A stretch of DNA of 64,000 bases from Ruminococcus sp. (GTDB lineage: Bacteria > Bacillota > Clostridia > Oscillospirales > Ruminococcaceae): NCBI GenBank assembly GCA_030531185.1, contig JAUNOG010000002.1, positions 16,408 through 80,407 on the forward strand. Reading direction: 5' to 3'. A program made the position numbers and the translations under genes. The notes beneath the pieces are model-generated. The model had not been told where the DNA came from and did not search any database. It was given only the letters and a program-made list of their open reading frames with translations. Positions 1 to 8,534 of the stretch are shown here, piece after piece (position 1 is the stretch's first letter; every line of letters starts with the position of its first letter).

Positions 1-52
1 GCTATTGGCTAATATTATACCATATTTTCTTTTTTTCGTCAACCACTTTGTC

Positions 53-243
53 AATGCACATTGCACAATTCACAATGCACAATTTCGATGTAGCTTTTCA
101 TTCCGTGCTTTACGCAAAAATACGCTGCAGGCGCACAATCATTGTCCATTGTAAATTGTCAATTCAGACCCGCTTATCATGGTTCAAGGGACAAAATGAA
201 AAGCCACGCAAAATTGTGCATTGTGAATTGTTAATTGTGCATT
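53..243. repeat. Intergenic inverted repeat of TTGTGCATTG-type units
   Basis: A cluster of short related units built on TTGCACAATTCACAATG lies at 53-85, and its reverse complement at 211-243. A degenerate copy (CATTGTCCATTGTAAATTG) sits near 139-157. The arms could fold into a long AT-rich stem. Nothing in the roughly 125 bases between the arms looks like a gene; the short frames there are the repeats read through. It may be a miniature mobile or palindromic intergenic repeat, but its family is unknown. It lies immediately upstream of the sigma factor gene. Confidence 0.6.
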
Positions 244-312
244 GTTGTGTCAGTTTTTCTTCGCCGCCCGTATATGTATTTACAGAAACGTTTCAGAAAG
301 AGGTGCCCTCTT

Positions 313-855
313 ATGACAGACAGAGAGCTGCTTGACCTGTTCGGCTCGGATATTCAATCGGCTATGTCTGCCGCTGTGGATATTTACAGTCCGCTGGTCT
401 ATACAATCGTATACAGCAAGCTGGGTTCTATGTGTCCCAAAGAGGACGTGGAGGAAACCGTAAGCGACATTTTCGTACTGCTTTACCGCAATTACGGGAA
501 AATCGACTTGAAGAAAGGCTCCCTTAAAGCATATCTCTCTGTAATTGCAAAACGAGCCGCTATGCGAAAAGGCGAACAGCTTGCCTCGCGGGAAACACCG
601 ACGGACATTTCCGAGCTTGCGGATATGCTTTCGGACAACATCGATACGCTCAAGGTACGGGAAGAAAGACAGGAATTGCTGAATAATATAAAAAAGCTTG
701 GCAAGCCCGACTGCGACATTATCCTGCTGAAATATTTCTACGGACTGAAAAGCAGGGAAATAGCGGCTAAGCTGGGGCTTAAAACAAATACGGTAGACAA
801 AAAGATATCACGCTCTCTTGAAAAACTGAAAAATATGCTGGAGGAGGAATTTTAA
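313..855 (+). CDS. ECF-type sigma-70 family RNA polymerase sigma factor
   Basis: A 180-residue alternative sigma factor. Region 2 lies around residues 25-90 (acidic core-binding segment with EDVEETVSDIFVLLY). Region 4 is a C-terminal helix-turn-helix at about 125-175 (LKSREIAAKLGLKTNTVDKK). The ATG at 313 was chosen over the upstream start at 235 because AGAAAGAGGTG precedes it at normal spacing and the extra N-terminus is arginine-rich and unlike the family. The TAA shares one base with the ATG of the next gene, so the two are translationally coupled. That neighbour has the form of a membrane anti-sigma or sensor partner, so signal-controlled release of the factor is the likely regulation (inference). 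The target promoters cannot be read from the sequence. Confidence 0.85.
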   Translation: MTDRELLDLFGSDIQSAMSAAVDIYSPLVYTIVYSKLGSMCPKEDVEETVSDIFVLLYRNYGKIDLKKGSLKAYLSVIAKRAAMRKGEQLASRETPTDISELADMLSDNIDTLKVREERQELLNNIKKLGKPDCDIILLKYFYGLKSREIAAKLGLKTNTVDKKISRSLEKLKNMLEEEF

Positions 856-2042
856 TGGATAAAAAGCTATATGGTATGCTGGAAAATATCTCCCCCGAGG
901 AGCTTGAAAGCTTTGACGGCATTTATCCCGAAACAAGGCTCTCACAGCGGCAAAAAGACAAAATTCTGTCCTCGGCGGTAAGAAAGGCGGGAATTGTTAT
1001 GACAGAAAATACAGAAAACAAGACAAGAAAAACGGTAAAAAAATCAAAGAAAATAATAGCCGCAATATTAGCGGCGGCAATCATTTGCACTGGCGGAGCG
1101 GCAGCATACGCAGTTTACTCAAATGGCATTGAAAACGGTATGAAGATGCGTTTTGAGGACGGGCTTACCGACAGCGGCAAGCAGGCTCTTGCAAGCGTCA
1201 CAAAGAATTTTGACGGCGAGGTCCTTGAAAATACCTTTGAGGGCGTAGATTTTGAATTCGACGGAATAGTATTCGACGGTCAAGAGGGCTACGTGGTGCT
1301 AACCGCAAGAAAGTCCGACGGAACCGCTTTTGAATGCGCCGAAGATGAAACCTATACTCATACCTACGGCGGCGGAGCAGTTCCCGTTGGAGAAGAACCG
1401 ACGCACGAAATAACAAGCTGTAAAACAAGCGTTAACAGCGACGGCAGTCTTTCAATTCTTATCCGTCACACTTGGGTACCCGATGCGGGCGAATACGTTA
1501 TGGAGCTTGACGGCATAGAAAAAATAAAAACGCCCGACTTCACAAGCTCCGACGAAGAATATATCGGCTTGGCTATGAACGCTCTCTTATGCAGTCCGCA
1601 AAGCGACGGGTACGACGAGCAGACGTTTATAGACGCAGATAAGCGGTACAGAGAAGAGCTTGATAAGATCTCATTGGAAAGCTATAAAGGCAGACTTGTT
1701 TTCACCTATACTCTGGACGAAGTAAATCCTATGATAATAGACAGCGCAGACAACGAGTTCGGATATCAGATAACCCTCAGCAGCTTCTCGGTTTATGTAT
1801 CGGTCGACAGCGATGATTTTGCACAGCGGGACGACTGCATTCTGAGTGTGACGCTGGCAGACGGCACAGAACTTACTCCGAAAGATGTGAATACAGGCTA
1901 CTCTGAAATATTGGATGACCCCGACGAAAACAAGATCGGCAAAATCGATAATTCCTGCATTCACGGCAATTTCAGCGAACCTATCGATATCTCTCAGGTT
2001 GCTTCTATTAACGTTGACGGCAAAGTTATACAAATTCAATAA
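855..2042 (+). CDS. Membrane-anchored sigma-factor partner, DUF4179-like
   Basis: A 395-residue protein with a cytoplasmic N-terminus of about 65 residues, one membrane helix at about 68-90 (IIAAILAAAIICTGGAAAYA) after a Lys-rich stretch, and a long extracellular domain of beta-type composition. The architecture and its position behind an ECF sigma gene match the DUF4179-type proteins usually linked to such sigma factors. It probably binds and holds the factor through the N-terminus and senses something outside the cell; that function is inference. A strong hairpin terminator follows the stop. A second sigma/anchor pair of the same layout lies at 17251-18718. Confidence 0.65.
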   Translation: MDKKLYGMLENISPEELESFDGIYPETRLSQRQKDKILSSAVRKAGIVMTENTENKTRKTVKKSKKIIAAILAAAIICTGGAAAYAVYSNGIENGMKMRFEDGLTDSGKQALASVTKNFDGEVLENTFEGVDFEFDGIVFDGQEGYVVLTARKSDGTAFECAEDETYTHTYGGGAVPVGEEPTHEITSCKTSVNSDGSLSILIRHTWVPDAGEYVMELDGIEKIKTPDFTSSDEEYIGLAMNALLCSPQSDGYDEQTFIDADKRYREELDKISLESYKGRLVFTYTLDEVNPMIIDSADNEFGYQITLSSFSVYVSVDSDDFAQRDDCILSVTLADGTELTPKDVNTGYSEILDDPDENKIGKIDNSCIHGNFSEPIDISQVASINVDGKVIQIQ

Positions 2043-2046
2043 AATT

Positions 2047-2081
2047 CAGGAGGACGGCATATACGCTGTCCTCCTGTTTTT
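2047..2081. terminator. Bidirectional intrinsic terminator
   Basis: A perfect 9-bp stem (CAGGAGGAC, 2047-2055, with GTCCTCCTG, 2068-2076) is followed by a T-rich tract on the plus strand. It sits between the convergent sigma operon and tex and can serve both. Confidence 0.85.
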
Positions 2082-2090
2082 CAAATATGA

Positions 2091-4235
2091 TTACGGTTTT
2101 TTCATAGTAAGCGAAATTCTCTTTCGCTTTAAGTCTACGTCAAGCACCCATACCTTTACTACCTCGCCGACCTTTACGACCTCCAGCGGGTGCTTTACAT
2201 ATCTGTCGCAAAGCTGTGAAATATGCACAAGACCGTCCTCGTGTACGCCTATATCCACAAACGCTCCGAAATCTATTACGTTTCGCACCGTTCCCATAAG
2301 CTCCATACCCGGGGTCAAGTCCTTTAGCTCCATAATATCGCCGCTTCTCATCAGCGGAGGAGGCAGCTCGTCTCTCGGGTCTCTGCCCGGCTTTTCAAGC
2401 TCCTTTACTATGTCCGTAAGAGTAGGCAGACCCGCTCCCGTTTCCTTGGATATCTGAGAAAGTCCGACTTTTTTGACCCTTCTGCCGATCTTTTCGCTGT
2501 CTCCCAGATCAGCCGCCGTAAATCCGCACTTGTCAAGGAGAGCCTTTGCCGCCTCATAGCTTTCGGGGTGAATTCCCGTATTATCCAGAGGATTTTTACC
2601 TCCCGGAACTCTCAGAAAGCCCGCGCACTGCTCATAAGCCTTTGCGCCCAGCTTTTTGACCTTCAAAAGCTGTTTTCTGTCGGTGAACGCGCCGTTTTCC
2701 TCACGGTACGCCACAATATTTTTCGCTACTGCGGAATTAATTCCCGAAATGTATGAAAGCAGGGAATATGAGGCTGTGTTAAGGTCTACTCCAACGGAGT
2801 TTACGCAGTCCTCCACAACGCCTTTGAGAGCCTCGTCCATTCTCGCTTTAGGCATATCGTGCTGATACTGTCCCACGCCTATCGCCTTGGGGTCTATTTT
2901 TACAAGTTCCGCAAGAGGATCCTGCAAACGTCTTGCAATGGAAACTGCCGAACGCAGAGAAACGTCGTATTCGGGGAACTCCTCCGCCGCAAGCTTTGAG
3001 GCGGAATAAACCGACGCTCCCGCCTCGGAAACTACCATATAGGAAAGCTTCTGCGGAATGGTCTTTATAAGCTCGGCGGTAAACTGCTCCGTCTCCCGGG
3101 AGGCTGTGCCGTTGCCTATAGCTATTGTGGACACCCCGTGCTTTTTTATCATTTCCGTAAGAATTCGCTTAGCCTTTTCAGTCTCCTTGCGGGGCGGCGT
3201 AAGATACACGATAGCAGTATCCAGCACCTTGCCCGTAGCGTCCACCACAGCCGCCTTACAACCGTGAGCGTATCCCGGGTCAAGACCGAGCGTAACGGTA
3301 TTCTTCACAGGCGGAGCCATTAAAAGCTGTCTGAGATTTGACGCAAACACCTTGATCGCTCCCTCCTGAGCGTTGGCGGAAAGCTCCGCTCTTATCTCGC
3401 GCTCGATAGAGGGGAAGATAAGACGCTTGCAGCTGTCCTCGCAAGCCGCCTGAACAAGCCTTGCGCATTCGCCGTCGTTCTTGACAAATTCCGATACGCA
3501 CAAACGCTCTCCCTCGCCGTCGGGTACTTCAACGGACACTTTCAGAGCTCCCTCTTTTTCACCTCTGTCAATAGCCAGAACTCTGTGTCCTGCGATCTTA
3601 TTCACAGCCTCGGAATATTCAAAATAGTTTTTGTAGACCTCGTCGGACTCCTCCGAAACTGCGGCGGAGGTTATCTTTCCGATACGTGTGAAAAGCCCTC
3701 TCAGCTTTTTTCTCAGCTCCGCATTGTCGGAAACGTCCTCGGCGATAATATCCATAGCCCCCTGCAAAGCGGCTTCGGCGGACGCGACCTCTTTTTCCTC
3801 GTTTATAAATTTCTCCGCCTCGGCATTGGGATCTGTATTTATATCCTGCGCCAGAAGTATCTCCGCAAGAGGTTCGAGTCCCCTTTCTCTTGCAACGGAG
3901 GCTCTTGTTTTTCTCTTGGGCTTGAAAGGACGGTAAATATCCTCCACTTCAACGAGAGTAAGAGCCTTTTCGACAGCGGCGGCTATTTCGTCCGTCATTT
4001 TCTCCTGCTCGGTGATAGAGGAAACGACCTCAGCCTTACGTTTTTCCAGATTACGCAGATATGTTAGTCTGTCGGAAAGCTCTCGCAGTATCTGATCGTC
4101 GAGAGAGCCTGTCTGTTCCTTTCGGTAACGCGCGATAAAAGGAATGGTTTTATCGTCGTCCATAAGAGCAACGGCGTTATCGACCTGCTCCTGTCTGAGA
4201 TTAAATTCTTTGGCAAGAGTTTTATTAATATCCAT
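2091..4235 (-). CDS. tex: Tex family transcription accessory / RNA-binding protein
   Basis: A 714-residue protein of normal length for Tex. Visible domains are an N-terminal helical part, a YqgF/RNase H-like domain starting near residue 320 (TLGLDPGYAHGCKAAVVD), helix-hairpin-helix motifs near 480-560 (NTASYSLLSYISGI), and a C-terminal S1 domain near 640-710 (MGTVRNVIDFGAFVDIGVH). Tex binds nucleic acid in the cytoplasm and is linked to transcription and RNA turnover; its exact role is unsettled. The start is set by AGAGGT upstream of the ATG. It stands alone as a transcription unit, with the inverted-repeat element 4301-4597 upstream and a terminator downstream. Confidence 0.95.
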   Translation of the reverse strand: MDINKTLAKEFNLRQEQVDNAVALMDDDKTIPFIARYRKEQTGSLDDQILRELSDRLTYLRNLEKRKAEVVSSITEQEKMTDEIAAAVEKALTLVEVEDIYRPFKPKRKTRASVARERGLEPLAEILLAQDINTDPNAEAEKFINEEKEVASAEAALQGAMDIIAEDVSDNAELRKKLRGLFTRIGKITSAAVSEESDEVYKNYFEYSEAVNKIAGHRVLAIDRGEKEGALKVSVEVPDGEGERLCVSEFVKNDGECARLVQAACEDSCKRLIFPSIEREIRAELSANAQEGAIKVFASNLRQLLMAPPVKNTVTLGLDPGYAHGCKAAVVDATGKVLDTAIVYLTPPRKETEKAKRILTEMIKKHGVSTIAIGNGTASRETEQFTAELIKTIPQKLSYMVVSEAGASVYSASKLAAEEFPEYDVSLRSAVSIARRLQDPLAELVKIDPKAIGVGQYQHDMPKARMDEALKGVVEDCVNSVGVDLNTASYSLLSYISGINSAVAKNIVAYREENGAFTDRKQLLKVKKLGAKAYEQCAGFLRVPGGKNPLDNTGIHPESYEAAKALLDKCGFTAADLGDSEKIGRRVKKVGLSQISKETGAGLPTLTDIVKELEKPGRDPRDELPPPLMRSGDIMELKDLTPGMELMGTVRNVIDFGAFVDIGVHEDGLVHISQLCDRYVKHPLEVVKVGEVVKVWVLDVDLKRKRISLTMKKP

Positions 4236-4300
4236 TTTTGTACCTCTGATTTCTAAATAGTATAAAATTATTATACCATATATTTATCGGAATGTCAAAG

Positions 4301-4597
4301 AAAAAACGGGAGCATAACAACGGTTCCACAGCTTGTCTATAGACCCAAGATTGCAGGGAAATAAGGGGAAGCCCTCTATCGCAGGGCTTCCCCTCTTTCA
4401 AAACAATCCACAGGACTGTTTTGAAATTCACCCCTTTCGGAGCTCCTGAGTAGGGGGATTTCGCTCCTGCGGGAGCGACAAGGGGCTCCTCGCCCCCTTG
4501 ACCCCTCGCAAGCGCTCCAGCGCCGCGCTTGACCCTGCGCTTTAATATTTTGACTTTTCGACAGACTTCGGTAGCATAACAACGCTCCCGTTTTATC
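4301..4597. repeat. About 290-bp structured element with terminal inverted repeats
   Basis: The ends carry AAAACGGGAGC (4303-4313) and its reverse complement GCTCCCGTTTT (4584-4594). Just inside each end is the same 12-mer AGCATAACAACG in direct orientation (4311-4322 and 4573-4584). The interior holds a perfect 12-bp hairpin (AGGGGAAGCCCT, 4364-4375, with its partner at 4383-4394) and further GC-rich hairpins. It has no credible gene. It lies between the XRE operon end and tex and overlaps the last bases of the XRE gene, so it may also act as that operon's terminator. It resembles a miniature transposable element or dispersed repeat; the family is not identified. Confidence 0.55.
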
Positions 4598-4799
4598 AAT
4601 CCTCAAAGAAAAACAATTCCTCAACAGTCACCCCGAACACCTTTGCAATATCCATTGCAAGCTTTAATGACGGATTATACTGCCCCTTTTCAAGACGGAT
4701 AATAGTCTCCCGGCGCACGCCTACCATTTCCGCCAAGTCTCCCTGTTTCAGATTATTTTTTGCTCTGTATTCCTTTAATTTTGTTTTGAGCTCAGGCAT
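4596..4799 (-). CDS. Small XRE-family transcriptional regulator
   Basis: A 67-residue protein that is almost entirely one Cro/CI-type helix-turn-helix ([20 protein letters not shown] at about 16-35). The start is the ATG at 4799, sharing one base with the stop of the upstream membrane gene; the longer frame from 4916 reads through that gene and is rejected. Third gene of a three-gene minus-strand operon with two paralogous small membrane proteins. This arrangement is common for compact XRE regulators and suggests control of its own operon through the palindromes at 5619-5707 (inference). The last bases fall inside the repeat element 4301-4597. Confidence 0.85.
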   Translation of the reverse strand: MPELKTKLKEYRAKNNLKQGDLAEMVGVRRETIIRLEKGQYNPSLKLAMDIAKVFGVTVEELFFFED

Positions 4800-5188
4800 T
4801 ATTCGTCCTCCGTATCTTCCTTGGGCGTTCTGTCGAACCAGAGGAAAAGCGCGCTCCGTAAGGCTATAGCCACGCAGGCGTCGCAGAGATAAACGACATA
4901 ACCTATATCCTGCCATTTATTGTAGCCTGCCAGAACTACCATTGTAGCTATCAGAACCCACATTACTACCGTGTTGGCTCTGTACATATTTTCCTTTGAC
5001 AGTTCGTCCTCGGCTTCGTATTTGCGGTCGGAGTTTGCTGCGATCAAAGCGCAGAATATACATATATATGACGACCAATCGTCTGTGAACGCCATAAGAA
5101 AAGCTCCGCATAATGCAGCGGCAATAGCCAATATATGCTTGGTACGTAAATTTTCGGTTTTTTGCTTTTTGGTTTTGTTTGAATTCAT
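4799..5188 (-). CDS. Small integral membrane protein, paralogue of the upstream gene
   Basis: A 129-residue hydrophobic protein with about four predicted membrane helices and a charged N-terminus. Its C-terminal segment ([16 protein letters not shown]) is nearly identical to that of the upstream protein ([16 protein letters not shown]), so the two are paralogues, and both have a central charged loop containing a DE.S motif. It sits 12 bases after the upstream gene with AGGAGG before the ATG, and its stop overlaps the XRE start. The function is unknown. Pairing with a small XRE regulator suggests a membrane stress or signal role, but this is a guess. Confidence 0.75.
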   Translation of the reverse strand: MNSNKTKKQKTENLRTKHILAIAAALCGAFLMAFTDDWSSYICIFCALIAANSDRKYEAEDELSKENMYRANTVVMWVLIATMVVLAGYNKWQDIGYVVYLCDACVAIALRSALFLWFDRTPKEDTEDE

Positions 5189-5200
5189 AAACTGTTCCTC

Positions 5201-5596
5201 CTACTGCTCTTCCTTCGGCGTTCTGTCAAACCACAGAAAGAGTATGCTCCTGAGAGCGATAGCGCCTGCCGCTATTATCCAGAAAACATTTGCGGACAAA
5301 TTTACTCTTTCGTTTTCATCTCCGCTTACCCCCAGAACTATCATAGCGGCAATAAGCGCGATCAGAGTTATTTTGTTTGATTTAGCTATATTCTGCTCCG
5401 ACATTTCGTCTCCCTTTGACGCTCTTGAAGCGAATTCGTTTGCCAGAACGACGAAAGCTATTGAAATAATGTCCATAACTATGCCCTGTATCGGTATGAC
5501 CGTTACAACTATCAATCCTACAGCTAGTAAAGCAACAGCAATATGTATATTTCTGTAATTTTTCATATTGTTCGTCTCCTTTGTTTCGTTCTCCAT
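5201..5596 (-). CDS. Small integral membrane protein, first gene of XRE operon
   Basis: A 131-residue protein with about four membrane helices (first at roughly 20-40). ATG 5596 is chosen because GGAGGT lies eight bases upstream; the in-frame TTG at 5611 would place the ribosome site inside the gene. The C-terminal [16 protein letters not shown] matches the next protein, indicating tandem duplication. A run of palindromes lies directly upstream (5619-5707), so expression is probably repressor-controlled by the XRE protein of this operon (inference). The family is not recognised. Confidence 0.75.
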   Translation of the reverse strand: MENETKETNNMKNYRNIHIAVALLAVGLIVVTVIPIQGIVMDIISIAFVVLANEFASRASKGDEMSEQNIAKSNKITLIALIAAMIVLGVSGDENERVNLSANVFWIIAAGAIALRSILFLWFDRTPKEEQ

Positions 5597-5618
5597 AATA
5601 TTGACCTCCAAAAGCTTG

Positions 5619-5707
5619 TTAAAGTGATTTATTTCTCACCTTATGTGACAATAATATCACTTTCATTTCTGATTGTCAATAGCAAAAGTGACAAATTTAT
5701 CACTTTT
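5619..5707 (-). promoter_or_regulatory. Operator cluster upstream of XRE/membrane operon
   Basis: A 24-bp near-perfect palindrome at 5684-5707 has arms AAAAGTGA and TCACTTTT (22 of 24 positions symmetrical). A second related site at 5643-5663 reads TGTGACAATAATATCACTTT. A third half-site AAAGTGAT lies at 5621-5628. The repeated AGTGACA/ATCACT half-sites in front of a gene set that includes an XRE regulator look like binding sites for autoregulation (inference). Confidence 0.55.
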
Positions 5708-5833
5708 GTAGGAACATACAAATTACACGTCGGACAATTGGCACTTTTGCATTAATTTAGATAGTTTTCAAAAAGCAATATTAACTTACGCTTACAAAAC
5801 TCCTTTTGTTTGCACTAATTAACAAAATTTCTC

Positions 5834-5862
5834 TTGCCAAATACGGTAAAATGTAGTATAAT
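5834..5862 (+). promoter_or_regulatory. Sigma-A promoter of malQ
   Basis: TTGCCA (5834-5839), 17-base spacer, TATAAT (5857-5862), about 35 bases before the malQ ATG. Confidence 0.7.
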
Positions 5863-5896
5863 GTTTTTAATCATATTTTCTGAAAGGAGCGCCATT

Positions 5897-7382
<1,486 letters not shown>

Positions 7383-7396
<14 letters not shown>

Positions 7397-7868
7397 AAAA
7401 GTTCTTATTATAACATCAATTATCATTGCTATACTGCTTTTAGCGGTTACGATGCTCCCGATATTTCCAAGATTTTATCTTGGCAGCAGAATTAAAGGTA
7501 ATGTCTCGGTTGCTGTTGACGGAACCGATTACGATTTATCACAGCTTGAAGTAACTCCCTTGGGGAGCTACAAGGTCAAGGCAAAGAACGGTAAAATTTC
7601 CATTTGGGGCGGTATGTACGGCGGATACGGCTTTAAGTTCATCGTCCCCGAAACGGACTGCACCGTGACGGTAAGCATAATGCAATGGAACTGGCACCAG
7701 ATAACCGATTTTGATCTGGATATCGAGATTTCATCAGAAAGCGGAGAACTTTCCTGCAATTATGTTGCCGAAACAAGCGAAACATATAACAATACCTTTG
7801 AGAGAACAACGGACAGAATTGAAAATACTGTCGGATATACATCGGAGGGATTTGAGATATTTTTATAG
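7383..7868 (+). CDS. Membrane-anchored protein of unknown function
   Basis: A 161-residue protein with one N-terminal membrane helix at about 7-30 (VLIITSIIIAILLLAVTML) and a probably extracellular beta-rich remainder. The start overlaps the last 14 bases of malQ, suggesting translational coupling, though no strong ribosome site is evident. No known domain was recognised. It is an uncharacterised insertion between malQ and glgP and need not be related to glucan metabolism. Confidence 0.6.
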
Positions 7869-7879
7869 GGAGTGGGAAT

Positions 7880-8509
7880 ATGAAACGGCTTTTTCTCAAC
7901 ATTTCATTTATATGTCTTGCGTTTTCCATTGGAATATTTGCATATCGCTGTTATGAAAATTCATATCTGCATAAATGTTCCGCTGTTTTTAGCGGATATC
8001 GCTCATATAATGCCGACGGTTCAGATATTAAACCCGAGGTCACATTTACGGTAAACGGCAAGGAATACACACGAACCTTTGCCGAATCGACCGACGCAAA
8101 CTATGAAATAGGAGATAAAACGGAAATTCTGTACGACAGCAGAGATCCCGGCGATTATGTTTACAGACACTATTCGTGGGTGATAATTATTCCCCTAATG
8201 CTGATAGGACTGATACTGATAATAGTATGCAGAGAGGCTTTCAAGGGATACTGGAGCGACTTTGTTTGCAGATACCCCAAGGCTTGCATTTGCACCGTTA
8301 TAAGCATACTTATCCCGTTTTTCTACCTGATATGGTATGAGTACTTCTTTGTTTGTCCTGATGCAGCGTTCGCAGGCTTAACGGAAGTCTTGTTTATGTG
8401 CGCGCTATTAATAATCGCTCCTGTTACGGATATTATTGTTTGGATAACAGCAGTATTGAAATACAAAAATAAAAACAAAATTGCCGAACAGACGGCTTAC
8501 ACAGAATAA
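7880..8509 (+). CDS. Membrane protein with DUF3592-like domain
   Basis: A 209-residue protein with an N-terminal helix (about 4-22), then an extracytoplasmic domain carrying the pattern VTFTVNGKEYTRTF and GDKTEILYDSRDPGDY that resembles DUF3592, followed by about three further helices (near 95-115, 133-155 and 165-195). The start is preceded by AGGGAGTGGG. It lies 11 bases after the previous gene, so the two are probably co-transcribed with malQ and glgP. The function is unknown. Confidence 0.65.
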   Translation: MKRLFLNISFICLAFSIGIFAYRCYENSYLHKCSAVFSGYRSYNADGSDIKPEVTFTVNGKEYTRTFAESTDANYEIGDKTEILYDSRDPGDYVYRHYSWVIIIPLMLIGLILIIVCREAFKGYWSDFVCRYPKACICTVISILIPFFYLIWYEYFFVCPDAAFAGLTEVLFMCALLIIAPVTDIIVWITAVLKYKNKNKIAEQTAYTE

Positions 8510-8534
8510 ATTTATCGGAAAGGATTTGAAAAAT

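Noticed and set aside
4225-4624. Minus-strand frames through the inverted-repeat element
   Set aside because: Low-complexity Arg/Gly-rich products that arise from the hairpins; no ribosome site.
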